Part shown: positions 36,101 to 48,349 of the stretch, in pieces
Numbering within the stretch: position 1 is the first letter of the stretch
How the letters are laid out: each line of letters starts with the position of its first letter
DNA from: Chaetorhynchus papuensis
Lineage: Eukaryota > Chordata > Aves > Passeriformes > Rhipiduridae
Length of the DNA: 64,000 bases
Reading direction: 5' to 3'
Assembly: GCA_013396525.1 (NCBI GenBank)
Contig: VWYX01001338.1
Span: 1-64,000, forward strand
Translations under genes and position numbers: made by a program
The notes under the pieces: model-generated
Database searches by the model: none
What the model was told of the DNA's origin: nothing
What the model saw: only the letters and a program-made list of their open reading frames with translations

Positions 36101-38608
36101 CCCCGGGGCCACTCGTGACAAGTGTTTGCCTGACCTTCCCTGTCTGACCTTCCTGAGTGGCTTCCAGAGACACAGAACGGTTCATTACCTTTTATATCTG
36201 CGATATTTAATTCCTCCCTGGTCTGTCTTTCCACCCTGACGCCGCTGCCTCACCGTGTCCCCTCTGCCCAGCTCATCCCACCCATGCAGCCACAAATTCT
36301 CTTGTTTGCTGCTCCTTGTTTTGCCATGAAAGCTCCTGTTCTTGGAAGAATTACTGCTCCCAGGCATGGAGTTCTTCCCCATGGGATTTTTGCCGTGATT
36401 TCACATGGATTGGGCCCTCAGCTGCTGCAGCACAAGTGGCAGCAAAAGTGGATTTCAAGTGAGAGAGAAAGAAAGAGCCACGTGCAAATTCAAAGCTTCA
36501 GGGCTCCATTTTTGACCAATTTGAGGAATTTCTCTTGCTCTGTCCCAGCCCTGGGATCACTGCACGCACTCAGCTGCTGCTTTCCTAAATTTTATTTAAC
36601 TTTCACACAGTCAGCAAAATTTCCAGCCTGCTGGGAAGTGCACACTCCAACCATTATGAACCCAATTCCTAAATCCAGCGGTCGGGACAGTGAATTCCAT
36701 ATGATTTCCGTTTTCCTTTAATCCACAAAGTCATTAGCAGGGCTCCGGAAAGCCACGAATATTTTCCACCTGCTTGGCAGGGAGCAGATTTTCTTTCAGA
36801 TGAAGCATCACAAGGAGCTCTAATGTTTTTAATTAAGGTGCTGGGTACAAGTTATTGTGGAAGTCCAGGCAGGACTAAAGCCGGGGCTGTTTAATTCATC
36901 AGCAATAAAAATCACAGTGCAGAGGACTTAAAATCATGATCTGAAGACAGGTGCCCAACTTGCTGAAGGTGAAACAGGCACAGAAGCCCTAAAAAAGCCT
37001 CCTGCAGGCACTGGCCTTTGTCATCCTAAAATAAATATTCTCTTTTCCATGCTCAGGCACAGATCCCCTGCTCGAGCCTGTGGTTCTCTCCAGGAGAAAA
37101 TCCCCAAGAAATCACTGATGTGATTTGCTCTTTAATCAGGGCTTGCTGTTGTTCCTGTGACTTTGATTTTTCCCTCACATCAGGAATCAGACCCACTCCT
37201 AGTGCTCACTGTGTTGTCCCACCTGACACATTAAAGATGTCTTAGAATAATATCTTCATGGGAACACTGAAAGCTGATGGACATGTGCAAGTTATTGAAC
37301 TCTCTCTTTAGTAATTGCTTTGCCTGTTTGTTTTTATTCATTCTTTTTTTCTAAAGTGTGTTTATTGTCTCTACAAACTGTCTCTTAAGGTAAATTTTGA
37401 TGGTTCTGAGGCCTCCAGAATCACAAATTCAATGGTAAAAATTGAATTGCAAAGTGTAGCCCCAGAGAATCTTGACTTTATTAATATTTTTATCCCTCCT
37501 TGTCATTTGCTGTTAGAGTTGTAATTTCCCAATTGATTCTTCTTTCACACTGGGAGGAAAAAAAACCGCAAATCCTGAGATAAATAAAAATAACACTTGG
37601 AAAGGATGACAAAGGCAAGTGCAGAGAGCCAGACATCACATGTAGACAAACATCCTCCCACAGAACGGATTCTCCTTTCATCAGTAAAACATCTCTCACA
37701 GGAAATGCAGGTTGGGCTCGGGACAGGACGTTTGGGCTTTGCTGTGGAACCAGGGAATGGTGAAGGGGCAGTGCAAATAAGGAGCTTTACACATGCCTGG
37801 ACATGGTGGGCTGAAGTATTCCTGTAGTATTTATTATAATCACCATTTTTGTATTCACAAACACATTTTTAAAGCATCCATAACCTCATGGGGGTGATGA
37901 GTGATTCATGTACTGGGACATGAGTGATTCTTCCTGTTCAACAATATGTATGTGAATGTGGGGGGAAGGGGGGGTGTTTCTATTTTTAAGAGTTTTTAAA
38001 TTAGCAAGTTCTTTATAATTGTGGCTTTTCAAAGCCGGGTGACTAAAATTCACCTCCCAGATCTGTGTGGGGATGTCTCAAGGAGAGCAGGAGGCTGGAG
38101 GTGTCCTGTCCCCTCTCTGGGGTGGGTTCCAAGGATGGAGGTAAGGCTGGAACTCAAAGGTGTTTAGAGAAAACAGATGAAATTTGGAGATCTAATTCCA
38201 GACTCCATTAATCCCTGAGATAATCACATTTTCCTCAGCTGTCATACAAATATGCAAAAGCTTGAAATAAGCAGATACAAAGGGGCTGGGGGTCAGAGAG
38301 TGCCTGTTGCAGAGAATCTAAATTTGCTGAAGCTCCAGATTGCCTGAGATATCAAAATAGGACGGAGTTTAGACAAGTAATTTGCAAGGTGCTGTATTTT
38401 AGGTAATAGCTCGAAGTTCTCTGCTGGAGTGTGTCAGCTGCAGCATTCAGGGGAGCTGATTGAAAAACCTGAGCTGCTGGTGAAGGGTTCATTTCTCCCT
38501 CTGAAGCTGCAGATTGCACTGAGCACTCTCAATGGTGTTGATTTTGCTGATCCATCCCCAGCACTGGCAGTTGGCAACCTGGGGCAGCGAGCAGAATCAA
38601 ATATTGGC

Positions 38609-38686
38609 ATTTATGTGTGTATTTCTCAGATAAATGTATTTATATGTGTGTTTATCAGATAAATGTATTTATATGTGTGTTTATCA
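38609..38686 (+). repeat. Tandem repeat, 29-base unit, 2.7 copies
   Basis: Two identical units at 38629-38657 and 38658-38686 (gataaatgtatttatatgtg then tgtttatca) follow a diverged partial copy at 38609-38628. The identity suggests a recent expansion. Confidence 0.95.
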
Positions 38687-40138
38687 GCCACTGAGCGTTC
38701 GCAGACCCTGGGATGCCTCACACCGGAGCAGCCAAGGCTTCGGAGAAATTTGGGATAAATGAGGGAGAAAGGAGCTACAAACCCAAGAGAATGGCCAGCA
38801 CAGGCTGCAGAGGGTGTCCCTCCTCCAGGCTGCTCCGTGATTACCTTTCCCCAGGCAGCTCCGTGGGTTTATTTATGTCCCTCGGAAATGTGAGGTGTGG
38901 CCATGCCCGTGCTCAGGCAGCCCTGCAGGGCTCGGTGCTGTGCTCTATTAGCACAGCTTTTATTGCTCCTTGCAGTCTCTCCCTCTCCCCAGCGCTCCAG
39001 AACACATAAGGCTGCATTTACATTTTCTGAATGGACTAATCATGGCTCTCTGCTTTGATAAAGAAAGTGCAGCCTCCCACATAACCACATGGAAACCAAC
39101 AGGGAAGAGTAAACCAGAAATAAACCCATTCTGGGGGGTTGAGAGAAAAATACCCACCAGGATAATTGGGAGGGATGTACAGAGAAGCAGCAACTGAACA
39201 CATAGTCACATCTTCCAAAAAAAAAAAAAAAATTATAATGCTAAAAATACCCAGGTGAAGGACAGCGAGAGAAAACATGATTGAAGCGGAACAATTGGGA
39301 GAGGAGTTAATAGTTATTAGCAATCACTGCAGATTGAATATAGGTTGGTTTTGTAACAGCACAAGGGATGATGCATCTGACAGGACTTAAACAATTGCCT
39401 CCCCCTTCCCCAAAGGATCTCGCTGGCAGCACCCTGACACTCACTGCTCAGCCTCCCTGCTCCTCAGGAGTTACTGAAAGTTTTTATTTGTAAAAGGCAG
39501 CAAAGTTTGATCCCAGACAAAGCTTTCCAAACCTATATTCCAAGCCTTAATACATTTCAACACTCATCCTACTGTATTTTCCACTGTGGCCTTTAAAAAG
39601 TAACCCTGGGAGGTCAAAGTTCCACCAGTCTGGGATCTTTTTATCCAACGTTGCCTTTGCCTGGGCAGGAGTGTGAGAATGGAGCAATGTTTATGATATT
39701 TCTGCAAACACTCCCCCACCACCCAACTGTTTGCTGCGCCAGCCTGGTTTCTGTGCATTTATTAACAATCTGTGGACTTCTTTCCCTTGGATTTGCAATT
39801 CCCCAGTGTCCACAGCATTTGGGAACGTTTGGCATCCAGACATCCTGTGGCAGGAGGCTTTACAGCTCAGTGTGTTCCCTGTCCTGCATCTCCTGGCACC
39901 GGAATATCAGCTCTGGGCATGTGGGAAATCCAGCTCTGATTCCCAGATTTCCTCCCTGTTCACGAGGAATTTGTGCACAGAGGGTGAAATTGAAAACGAG
40001 TTATCCTGGAAGGATTGTGAGGGGCGTGAGCCAAATCCATCCTGTTCATAACTGGCGAGCTACAAACCCTTGAAGATAAGCATTTTTCAAGGGGTTTTTT
40101 TGGCTGTTGTTTTAGAGAATTTGTGTGTGGTATTTGTT

Positions 40139-40196
40139 ACAGAACGATCCTTGTGGGTCCCTCCCAGCTCAGGGTATTCCATGGTGGTTCCATCAG
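40139..40196 (+). mobile_element. CR1-type LINE 3' terminus, sense, short
   Basis: The string gatccttgtgggtccctccc followed by agctcagggtattccatggt matches the extreme 3' end of an older CR1 subfamily. Upstream sequence is not recognisable. Confidence 0.6.
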
Positions 40197-42970
40197 CTTG
40201 ATTCAGAACTCCGAAGCTGAAGTAAGCAGAGGATGGGAGGGTGGAGATTTGCTGATTAGAGCCAAGGATGGGTTTGAGGAGAAGAACAGCCAGGGAATGG
40301 AACTCTTTGCGCCAGGCTGTGCCACTGAGGGGGAACAGCTCTGTCACGGGTGCTCTGAGCTTCTCAGACCCCCAGCCTGGCTGCAGAGAGAGGTTTTTCT
40401 GCTCCAGCAGGTTTGTCCCTGGTGTCAGCCCCTGCCCAGGGCCTGCAGCCTCTGCTGCTGGTGGTGCAGCCTGGAGCAGGGCGAGGGGGAGCAGTTCTGA
40501 GCATCCATGAAGTGCCATTAAGGCAGAGCTGAGTGTCTCTGCCAGGCAGGTGTCTCGCTCTCGAGCGGGGCTGAGCAGATGAAGTGCAATCTGTGTCCTG
40601 CTGCCTGGCACGGGGGCACGGCGGGCACGGAGAGGGGTCACGCTGTGCCGCCCTCGTGACACCAGTGCAGGGACAAATCAATAAATCCCCTTGGCCAGGC
40701 AGGCTCAGGGGTGGAACCCGCTCAGCCCAGGGTGATTTGGGGTGTGGGAGCAGCGTCAGGGTGGGCGTGGGGGGCACTGTGTGTGTCACTCATCCCAGCT
40801 AAATCCTGTCCAAGCCTTTCCTGCAGTGAGAGTGACACAGAGAGGAGCAGAACAACACAGGAAAGGAGCTCTTTGAGCCTGGGTACAACATAGAATATAC
40901 CCCCACTGACTGGTGCCCTGCTTCTGAGGGGTCACAAGATTCTCCCTAAAGCCTGACCCTTGCACTCGTGCTTTTCTAGTGTGACAGGGAACCTCTTTTC
41001 CACACACGATGTGTGTGTGTGCCCATGGGAGCTCCGTGGAAATGTGGAAAGCACAGCAGATTTTACAGGGTGGTTCATAAATCAGTGGACAGTTCTCTTA
41101 CAGAAACACTCTTCAGAAGTAAGGAAGAAAGGCTGGAATGTAACAGAATTTCTGCAGCATGGAAAAGAAGTTAAAGGGGGGGGAAGAAAAACAACAGCGC
41201 TCGTTACTTGACGGAGTCAGAAATATTGCCAAGAGGTTTTTTCTAGATTACTACAAGCAATTACTTCAAAGAGATAAAAAACCAGGGTTGTGAGTTCTTA
41301 AGACCATTGTATGTTTAAAGAACAATAATTCCATGGAACCCCGAACGCGTAGGAAACCCAACCCACGCTGGTTTGCATGTGTAACCTATCTGACCAGCTC
41401 TGGTTATTTATAACACAACCCAAGTTGTTTTTCTTTTTAACTTGGAGCACCACTCAAGGAGCAGTGATTCATGCTCCACATGCTGGGAGCTCTGCAGCTC
41501 CATGCCTGGCATGTGGGAAAGTCGGGATGAGAGAGAGACTTGAGAACTACCAAGTGGGGATGTGTTATCCTGTGTAGAAACAACCTCCAGACAACAATTT
41601 GGACCAAAATTACTCCAGCACTGAGCAGGACCCAGCACCATTCTAGTGGCTGATTCCCTGCCCTAAAGCCACACTTTCCACTGGTTTCAAAAAGCTGGAT
41701 GGAACTTAGAACTGGGGAGGCAATGGAAAAAAATATTAAGATTCGAACAGGAATGGTTCGGACAAAGGCGACTGTGAACCTCACACAAAATGTGCTTGCA
41801 GCATTCAGAGAGGTATTTCTGAGAGCTTTCCTTCCAGGAAAGGGTGACAGACCCCCTGTTCTCCGCTGGGGAAGATTCTTCTCCATCCAGACTGAGCATT
41901 ACATTTGAAAGTAGTTTTGCCTCACCAGATGTAAAAATATGAACGTGGTAAGAGACAAAAAGAGTGTTTTCCCTCAAACGATTTGACTGAACAGTCTCGT
42001 TCCTTGGGGAACTGGAATGTACCTACATTACATCCTCTCTACACATCCTCCTCCTCCACTTCTCCCTGTCACTCTCTCTCTCCATTGTGTCTATGCAGTG
42101 TTAAACATCAAACTTCTAAAAATGAGCCCAGCTTCTTAGCAACTCCAGATGCCTCCTAAGCATACAATAACAATTGTTTGTTGCTTTGCAGTGAGTGGTT
42201 TAGATGGAGAAATGAGACAGCCCGATTTTCAGTTTGAAAATCCGTTCTCACCTCTTCTCTTGCGGAAGGGAACAGCTTAATGGATCTTTTTGGTGTAACG
42301 ACAAATATTTTCCTTTTTCTCCTGTCTTTATTTACATCTCCAGGCAGTGGTGATCACAGCAGCCACTGCTGTCTGTGTTCCCTCACCGGGATATTCACAA
42401 CATTTATATTTCTGGAAGAAAATCCCGACACGAATCTCTTACCTTCAAGCCATATGAATCCCTCGAGCAGAGGTGTGAGTACTTCGTGTCAAATATATCC
42501 AAAACACCACAACTCTCCACCGTGGCTTTTCCCAAGCTCTCCCAGGCTTTCAGGCAGACTTTTTGGTATTCGGCATTCACGCACAAGCAGAGGAGCAAAA
42601 AGAAAGAAAATCACCTGCCTGACCCCTGCCAGCTGGGAGTGGTGCAGGTGGAACTTGCCGTGGTTCACCCCGGGCTGAGCCAGCGACCGCTGGAACTTCA
42701 GGAGCTCGGGAAGTGGCTCAGCATCCTGGGAAGAGGCGATCCCGGGGCCAGGCTCTCCCGCAGCAATTCGCTGTCCATCTCCTTCAGCACACCGCCGGCT
42801 GGCAAGGCAGCAGCTCCGTCTCCATTTCCCAGAGCCCAGGCTTGGCTAGCGGCTGAGCAGAGCCGCCCCTTCCTCCCACGGAGAGATCCCAACAACCTGT
42901 TTCCACTCCAGCTCCCTTCGCCGGCCGCGGGATGCGAATTCCCGCAGCGCTTCCCTCTCTGCCTCGCCCG

Positions 42971-43000
42971 CTGCTGCTTCTGCTGCTGCTGCTGCTGCTG
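42971..43000 (+). repeat. CTG trinucleotide repeat (CAG on the DRD2 strand)
   Basis: Ten CTG or near-CTG triplets, with one CTT interruption, sit inside the CpG island. The last seven are uninterrupted. If the exon 1 donor is at 43054, the repeat lies at the very start of DRD2 intron 1. Confidence 0.95.
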
Positions 43001-43001
43001 C

Positions 43002-43021
43002 GGGGAGGGGAGGGGAGGGGG
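43002..43021 (+). repeat. G-quadruplex-type motif
   Basis: Four G4-G5 runs separated by single A bases immediately follow the CTG repeat. This fits the standard intramolecular G-quadruplex pattern on the strand opposite DRD2. Confidence 0.85.
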
Positions 43022-43294
43022 CGAAGTTTCCTCCCCCGAATCCCACGGACTCACCCCGGCGGGGATGGGCGGCTCCAGCCCCGGGGATGCGGGACCGGGA
43101 CCGGCCCCGGCACCGGGACAGCGCCGGGCGGAGCGCGGGGCCGGGGCCGGGGGGGGCTGGCGGGGCTCAGCCGCTCCCACCGCAGCCCCGGAGAGAGGAG
43201 CGAGAAGGGTTCCCACCCCCAGGAACCCCTCGGGGGGGACCAGCCCTTCCCTGCGGGCTGCCCTGCCCCGCGCAGGCACTCCCAGGTGAGCGCC

Positions 43295-43364
43295 GGGGAT
43301 GCTCGGCCGGGGATGCTCGGCCGGGGATGCTCGGCCGGGGGTGCTCGGCCGGGGATGCTCCGCG
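43295..43364 (+). repeat. 14-base minisatellite, five copies
   Basis: The unit ggggatgctcggcc is repeated at 43295, 43309, 43323, 43337 and 43351. One copy has a single G-for-A change and the last copy is diverged at its end. It lies within the CpG island. Confidence 0.95.
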
Positions 43365-46342
43365 GGCTCCCGGAGCGCTGGCACCCTCTGAGCTGCAAGG
43401 TTAGCGCTGTCCCCGCGTGTGCCCAGCTGCTGGCATGGCAGGGAAAGCACGGAGTGGCCCGGCGGCACGGAGAGCAGGAATTTCCGTGCGAGGCAGCGGG
43501 CTGTAGGTGTTATTCCCGCTGTTGGCAGCTTGTAAACCTCCGGTGTAGCGGAACAGGGCACTGCCAAGGAGGGGCATCGCTCACCTGCATCCTTCCCAGT
43601 CCCAGCACGTCCTGGGGATTTGCTAAAAACCCCGGCCGGAATTCTCAGCAGTGCTCCTTGTTTAAACACTCCCTGTGCTGGTTAAGAGATCTCTTTGCAA
43701 TTCAAATACCAAGAGAAACCATTTCCTGGAAGTGTAGCTGCTGTTGCGATATTTTAATATCTCCTTATAGTTTAATATCCCTAACACCACCTCACTTTCA
43801 GAGCATTAGCAGTCCCTAATCTGAAGGGTGTTTCCTAAGAAAGCTCCTCTTTTTTCTCCAGTAATGGCTTGAAACCTTTTCTGGATGTATTTTTCGTATT
43901 ACCAAATAGCCCTAGACAAGGAGAGAACACAGTGAAACCCAACTCTGTGGTGAGGTTTTAAAGAAATTCAGTTTCTGGGGGATTTTCTCCAAAGGAGTGG
44001 ATCTCAAATACTGCTTTCAACCTCTCTGGATGGTGGAACCCTAAATCTCCTGGGATGTTGCATTCACGAATTGCTGTGTGTGCACATCCTTGTCTTTCTG
44101 AGTCATCTTCATTGCTAAAGTCAAACTGAATTCTCCTGAACTTTCCAAGTGTTACTGCAATCATTTCCTTTTTATCTGATTTATGTGAGTTTTGCAATGC
44201 CAAGGGAGCTAAATGAGCTTAGTATAGAAAAATTATTTCCCCTGGAAAGCAGGACAGCAAAGGTTTCATACACTTTGCTTGCCTCAAAATAAATATATTT
44301 ATTTAATGGATGGAAAGACTGCTTCGAGATGTTTATGCTTTTTCTGAGGCCGAGAAGAATCTGTTCTCTCCTTGACTCCTTGGGCTTCCAAGAATATTTT
44401 CCATCCAGCCATCCATAAGAAAATCAACTCCAATCTGAGTCAGGAAAAGAGCAATTTAATAGCTGAGAACTGAGTGAGGTGTTTAATGGACGAGCTCTGA
44501 GTCTCACTGACTCTTTGCCATCTGCCTCGGCTTTTTGATTTACAGCGTTTAACTGCTTGTAAAACTCATCTCTGTGTGGGTTTTTTTCAGTCCTGCTGAA
44601 GAAAAAAAAGCCTTTATTCTTTCCCCTGGAAAACGATGGATTAAAATAATGGCTGGTCTGATGGGAGATGTGCTACAAATCACATCTGCCTTTGCCAGAA
44701 ATGCACCTTGTCTCTCAGTCTGTAAGGGGAAGAGCCGGAAAAAACTGCAGGAGACTTTAATCAGGTGATGGAGATGTCCTTAGGAAGTTTAAAGTGAGAT
44801 TCATTTCCCTTGCATTTCATATCAAGGATTTCAATAACTGCCCTAGAGTCAGATGAATCACGGGAGAAAATAAAGCACAATAACAAGAAAAACTGACGGA
44901 TAAAAGAAAACCAGCCCTGAACCCGAAGCCAGAACAAAATGAAACTTCAAACCCACAAGCGCAACCTTCTCGTAAGGAACAAAATCTTCTCTTTTCAGGG
45001 CTTTTCTGGTTTGTGGAGTGCTGCTCCTGGGGCAAACATCCTGAATGTTCTGTATTTCCTTACCGTGTGTTCTCTCCTTTTGCCTCCACAGCAGAAGCCT
45101 CGGAGCAGCGCGGGGAGTGGAAGGAGATCAGGAGCCTCCTGCTCCGCACCTCGCCACAGGAGAGGCACAGGAAATTAATTATTGGTCACAATTGGCTTCT
45201 GGGGGGACGATTCTCTGCCTGCCTCGCACTGGGGTGAGGCAGCTCCTCAGTCCTGCCAGAGGAAGCACCCAGGGCCTGGCACAAGCTGGATTTTAATTGC
45301 ATGATATTGAACCCAGCCCTGGGAAATGCTCTGGCCGTGGCTGCAGATGTGGTTTGAGACGTCAGGAAATGTCCCACCGAATGTGCTGTGCTCTTAATGA
45401 AGGCAGTGACTCATCAGCCCCGGTGACAACGAAGCTGATGATCTGAGGGCATGGCTTGTGCTTTGAGTGCTGCAAAGTCCATTGAAATGTGTCCCCCCAG
45501 ATAAGAAAATTGCCATTTTTGGGTACCCCAGTTGCAGAAAGAGGTACCCGGGGTATCCTCCCCTGCTGGAGCCCCCGTGGGACAGGCAGCTGAGGAAAAC
45601 ATCGTGTTTCACCCCATTCCTGTGACCCCTGAGGAGGTTTTGGTGCCCCAGAGGAGCTGCTGCATTCCCAGTGTGTTTGAACCAAAGTCCAGTCTGTTCA
45701 CACAGCTCTGGAACTGACTGGATCAGCTCATTCCAAGTGTAGGAAATCAATAGTCTTGGGTGTGAGATTTCTTCAGAAGCCAAGATGGGTATTGATATCT
45801 CTGGGAAGGAAATGAATTCTCCTCCTCTTGCATATTCCCAAGGGTGGGCGAGGAGGATGCTGTTACTCCCATGAATCAATAACATCAATAGTGGGCTTAA
45901 AATATTTATTGTTTTTCCCCCAGAAGCAGTACACCAGAAAGTTCTAATCTGAGAGAGAGCTGGAGAAGGGATCTGACCTACCCGTGCCACTGATCTCCTG
46001 TGGGGCATGGGTCACATTTTGGCCTTTTGTCTGTCTCACTACAGTCAGGACAGAGTTTTGGATTATCATGGGCTCGGAGTTGACATATATTTTATATTTT
46101 TTAATCAATCGCCATTTCTCACGGTTGCCTTTATCCTCTGAAGTGGTCTGTGCAATCCCCACAGGACCCCTTACTGGGGAAATGCTATCAGTGCCTATTC
46201 AGATAGAATAAAATTTGCTGTGGCAGTGTTTATGAAAACCTTGGCTGAGCTCTCTGGAGAGCAAATCCAGGCTGGGAGCCGGGAGTCCGTAACAATTTGT
46301 CCGTGGGTGAATGAAGGGTTGAAACCCCTTTATGTGTGGGTG

Positions 46343-46414
46343 AAAAACCACACACGTAAAAAAAAAGGCTTGGAATTGGGTTTCAAACTGAAATTTTGAC
46401 TTGACATTTCTGAG
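46343..46414 (+). repeat. Unknown dispersed repeat, copy 1
   Basis: About 72 bases starting aaaaaccacacacgtaaaa and ending gacttgacatttctgag. They are nearly identical to 50310-50378 except for the length of an A run and three or four substitutions. Weaker similarity continues upstream (gtgaatgaagggttg versus gtgagtgcagggttc). The family is not identified. Confidence 0.8.
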
Positions 46415-48328
46415 CTGGGCGGGCAGAGCACACGCTCCGCTCTCAGAGCAGCTCTTTGGAAACAACAGAAACTCTCTTAATTTCCTTGTTGTGGACGAGG
46501 ATAAAAGATGTGCTGCTGAAAGGGATTCCATGGCAGGGCCATTGTTCCTCACCAGCAGCTCGCCTCCCCCAGTGCAATATTTTGCAGGACAGATAAGGAG
46601 AAGAGGAGGAGGATTTAAAAGCACCTGCAGGGCCCCGTGCAGGTTATTAATTCTGATTAAACTTGAGCAAATTCAGCTCCCCGCTATCCCAGCACCCATG
46701 GGGTTGCTCGGGTGTTGTCAGAGCTGTGTCCCACCAGGGAAGCAGAGGAATGTTCAGCTGTGATGGCCCCCAAATATCTGAGTGTCCCAAATTTTGGGTC
46801 TGAACTAAGTTACAGTAAAAGGTAGAAGGAGATGAGTCTTCCTGTTCTCTCCATCTCTTTTTCTGGTGCTTTTTCTAACAAAGGCCCTTGGGAACCTCGA
46901 GTGTTGGCAATCAGCTTGGAAGAATTCACCTGGATTGCAAGAGCCTCTCTTCTGCTTTTTCTGAGGTTTTTTTGTTGGTTTTTTTTTTTTTTTCTGCTTG
47001 CTTCCTTGTTATTTTTGCAAAGCTCGGCAGCCAGTGAAGACGTGTAATTAGAGTTAATTGTGATTGCTCGGTGATGCAACAGTCCCCCACTGACTTCAGG
47101 GGGCTTCTGGCTCACAGGGAGTGGGAATATTTCACAGGGACAGAGTCCCCACAGCCCCGGAGCACTGGAGAGTTCCTCCTGCTCCTCTGCCTGGTCCCCG
47201 AGGAGGTGGCAATGTCACCTTGTGCAGGTAAATTCAGTTTTCTCCAGGTTTTTAATGGCTGTTTGTGTTTGAGGCTGGTGGTGACAGGTCTCTGGTGCTG
47301 ATCAATGCTCCAGCTGCAATTTTTCCTCCCCGAGACACAGGGGGAGACTGACAACACTTTGATAGATGATCAAAGCCAGTCTTGTCACATCCCACAGCCA
47401 CACACCAAAGCCAGGGCTGATTCCTGCCCTTTCTAGGATCCAGAACCCTCTGGGAATTTTGCCTCATTGTGCCTCTGTCATGCTATGATTTCAGAAGGAT
47501 CTGCATTAAATAACCTGCTTGGCTTTCTGCTTTAAAAAAAGCATTTTAATAGCCCTGAAAATCCCTAATTTACATCATTCTGGGCTGCCGTAGTGGCCAC
47601 TCAGAGGGCAGCCGATGCTGTGTGATGGGGGTTTGCTTAATCGCTGGATTTTTGGGCAGCCCACGTTTTAAACAGATCCCATCCTGCCCCCACAATGGAT
47701 GTTTGATGGTCATTAATTCCAAATCGCCACTCCACAGCCTCCCGGTGCCAGCCCCACCCTCAGGAGGGGACTTGTCCTGGGCTGGAATTCTGCGGTTTGC
47801 TGTGAGATGGAAAAAGAGCAGAGAGAAGGGGAGCAGATGGGCCCTTCTTGGTGCCACAGACACTCACACACATCCTGCAGAGTGCGAGGGAACCGAAACA
47901 TTCGGCTGGGGAGAACTTCGGGGGCTGGGGAGGCTCAGGAGCCGGGAAAGGCGGGTTCTCAATGAGGCAGGGAAGCTGCACTTGCTCGGGATTAGTGAAA
48001 ACCCCAGGGACAGCCACCCACAGGCCACAGTCTGCTGCTGAGAGGCTGCGAGACAAAGCTTTGAATAGATTACAGCAAATAACTCGTTCTGTCAAAGTTT
48101 TCAGGCCCTTCAGCAAATCCCGCGGGAGGCTGCACGCTGCGCTCCGTGAATTTGGGCATTTTTCGGGGGGTTCTCCGGGGGAAGTTGCCTGCTGCACACA
48201 GGGAATGAGGGCTGCAGAGGGATTTTAGGGGTTCTCCGGGAGCTCTGCCCTGCTGCTGCCAGACCAAACGTGAAGGATATTGCTCCTCACCCTGCCCAGC
48301 CCTTTAATTGCCGCCGTTTATTTCCCCC

Positions 48329-48349
48329 AAAGCGCATCTTGAGCGCTTT
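48329..48349. repeat. Perfect inverted repeat AAAGCGC / GCGCTTT
   Basis: Seven-base arms at 48329-48335 and 48343-48349 flank the spacer ATCTTGA. The local sequence is CpG-containing and otherwise unremarkable. Confidence 0.8.

Larger units (their letters stand above)
30513..43054 (-). other. Presumed DRD2 intron 1
   Basis: If the CpG-island exon is used, intron 1 is 12.5 kb. No coding exon is recognised in it. It holds sense CR1 fragments at 31390-31600 and 40139-40196, tandem repeats at 33082 and 38609, a small hairpin-forming repeat at 31971-31992, and several A/T-rich stretches. A long first intron before a coding exon 2 is the known DRD2 arrangement. Confidence 0.55.
42850..43480 (-). 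promoter_or_regulatory. DRD2: CpG island, candidate DRD2 promoter and non-coding exon 1
   Basis: This is the only strongly CpG-rich stretch in the window. It contains GGGCGG boxes at 43067-43072 and 43126-43131, and CCGCCCC at 42863-42869. On the minus strand a consensus donor GGG|GTGAGT falls at 43055/43054, so an untranslated exon ending at 43055 could splice to the DRD2 exon 2 acceptor near 30513. Orientation, distance and the known non-coding first exon of DRD2 all fit. No TATA box is seen, and the transcription start is unknown. Confidence 0.6.

Noticed and set aside
42375..43669. Frames of about 300 residues on both strands at the CpG island as protein-coding genes
   Set aside because: Composition is Gly/Pro/Arg/Ala-rich from GC-rich DNA and tandem repeats, with no domain and no family resemblance. 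A transcript start is possible, a protein is not supported.
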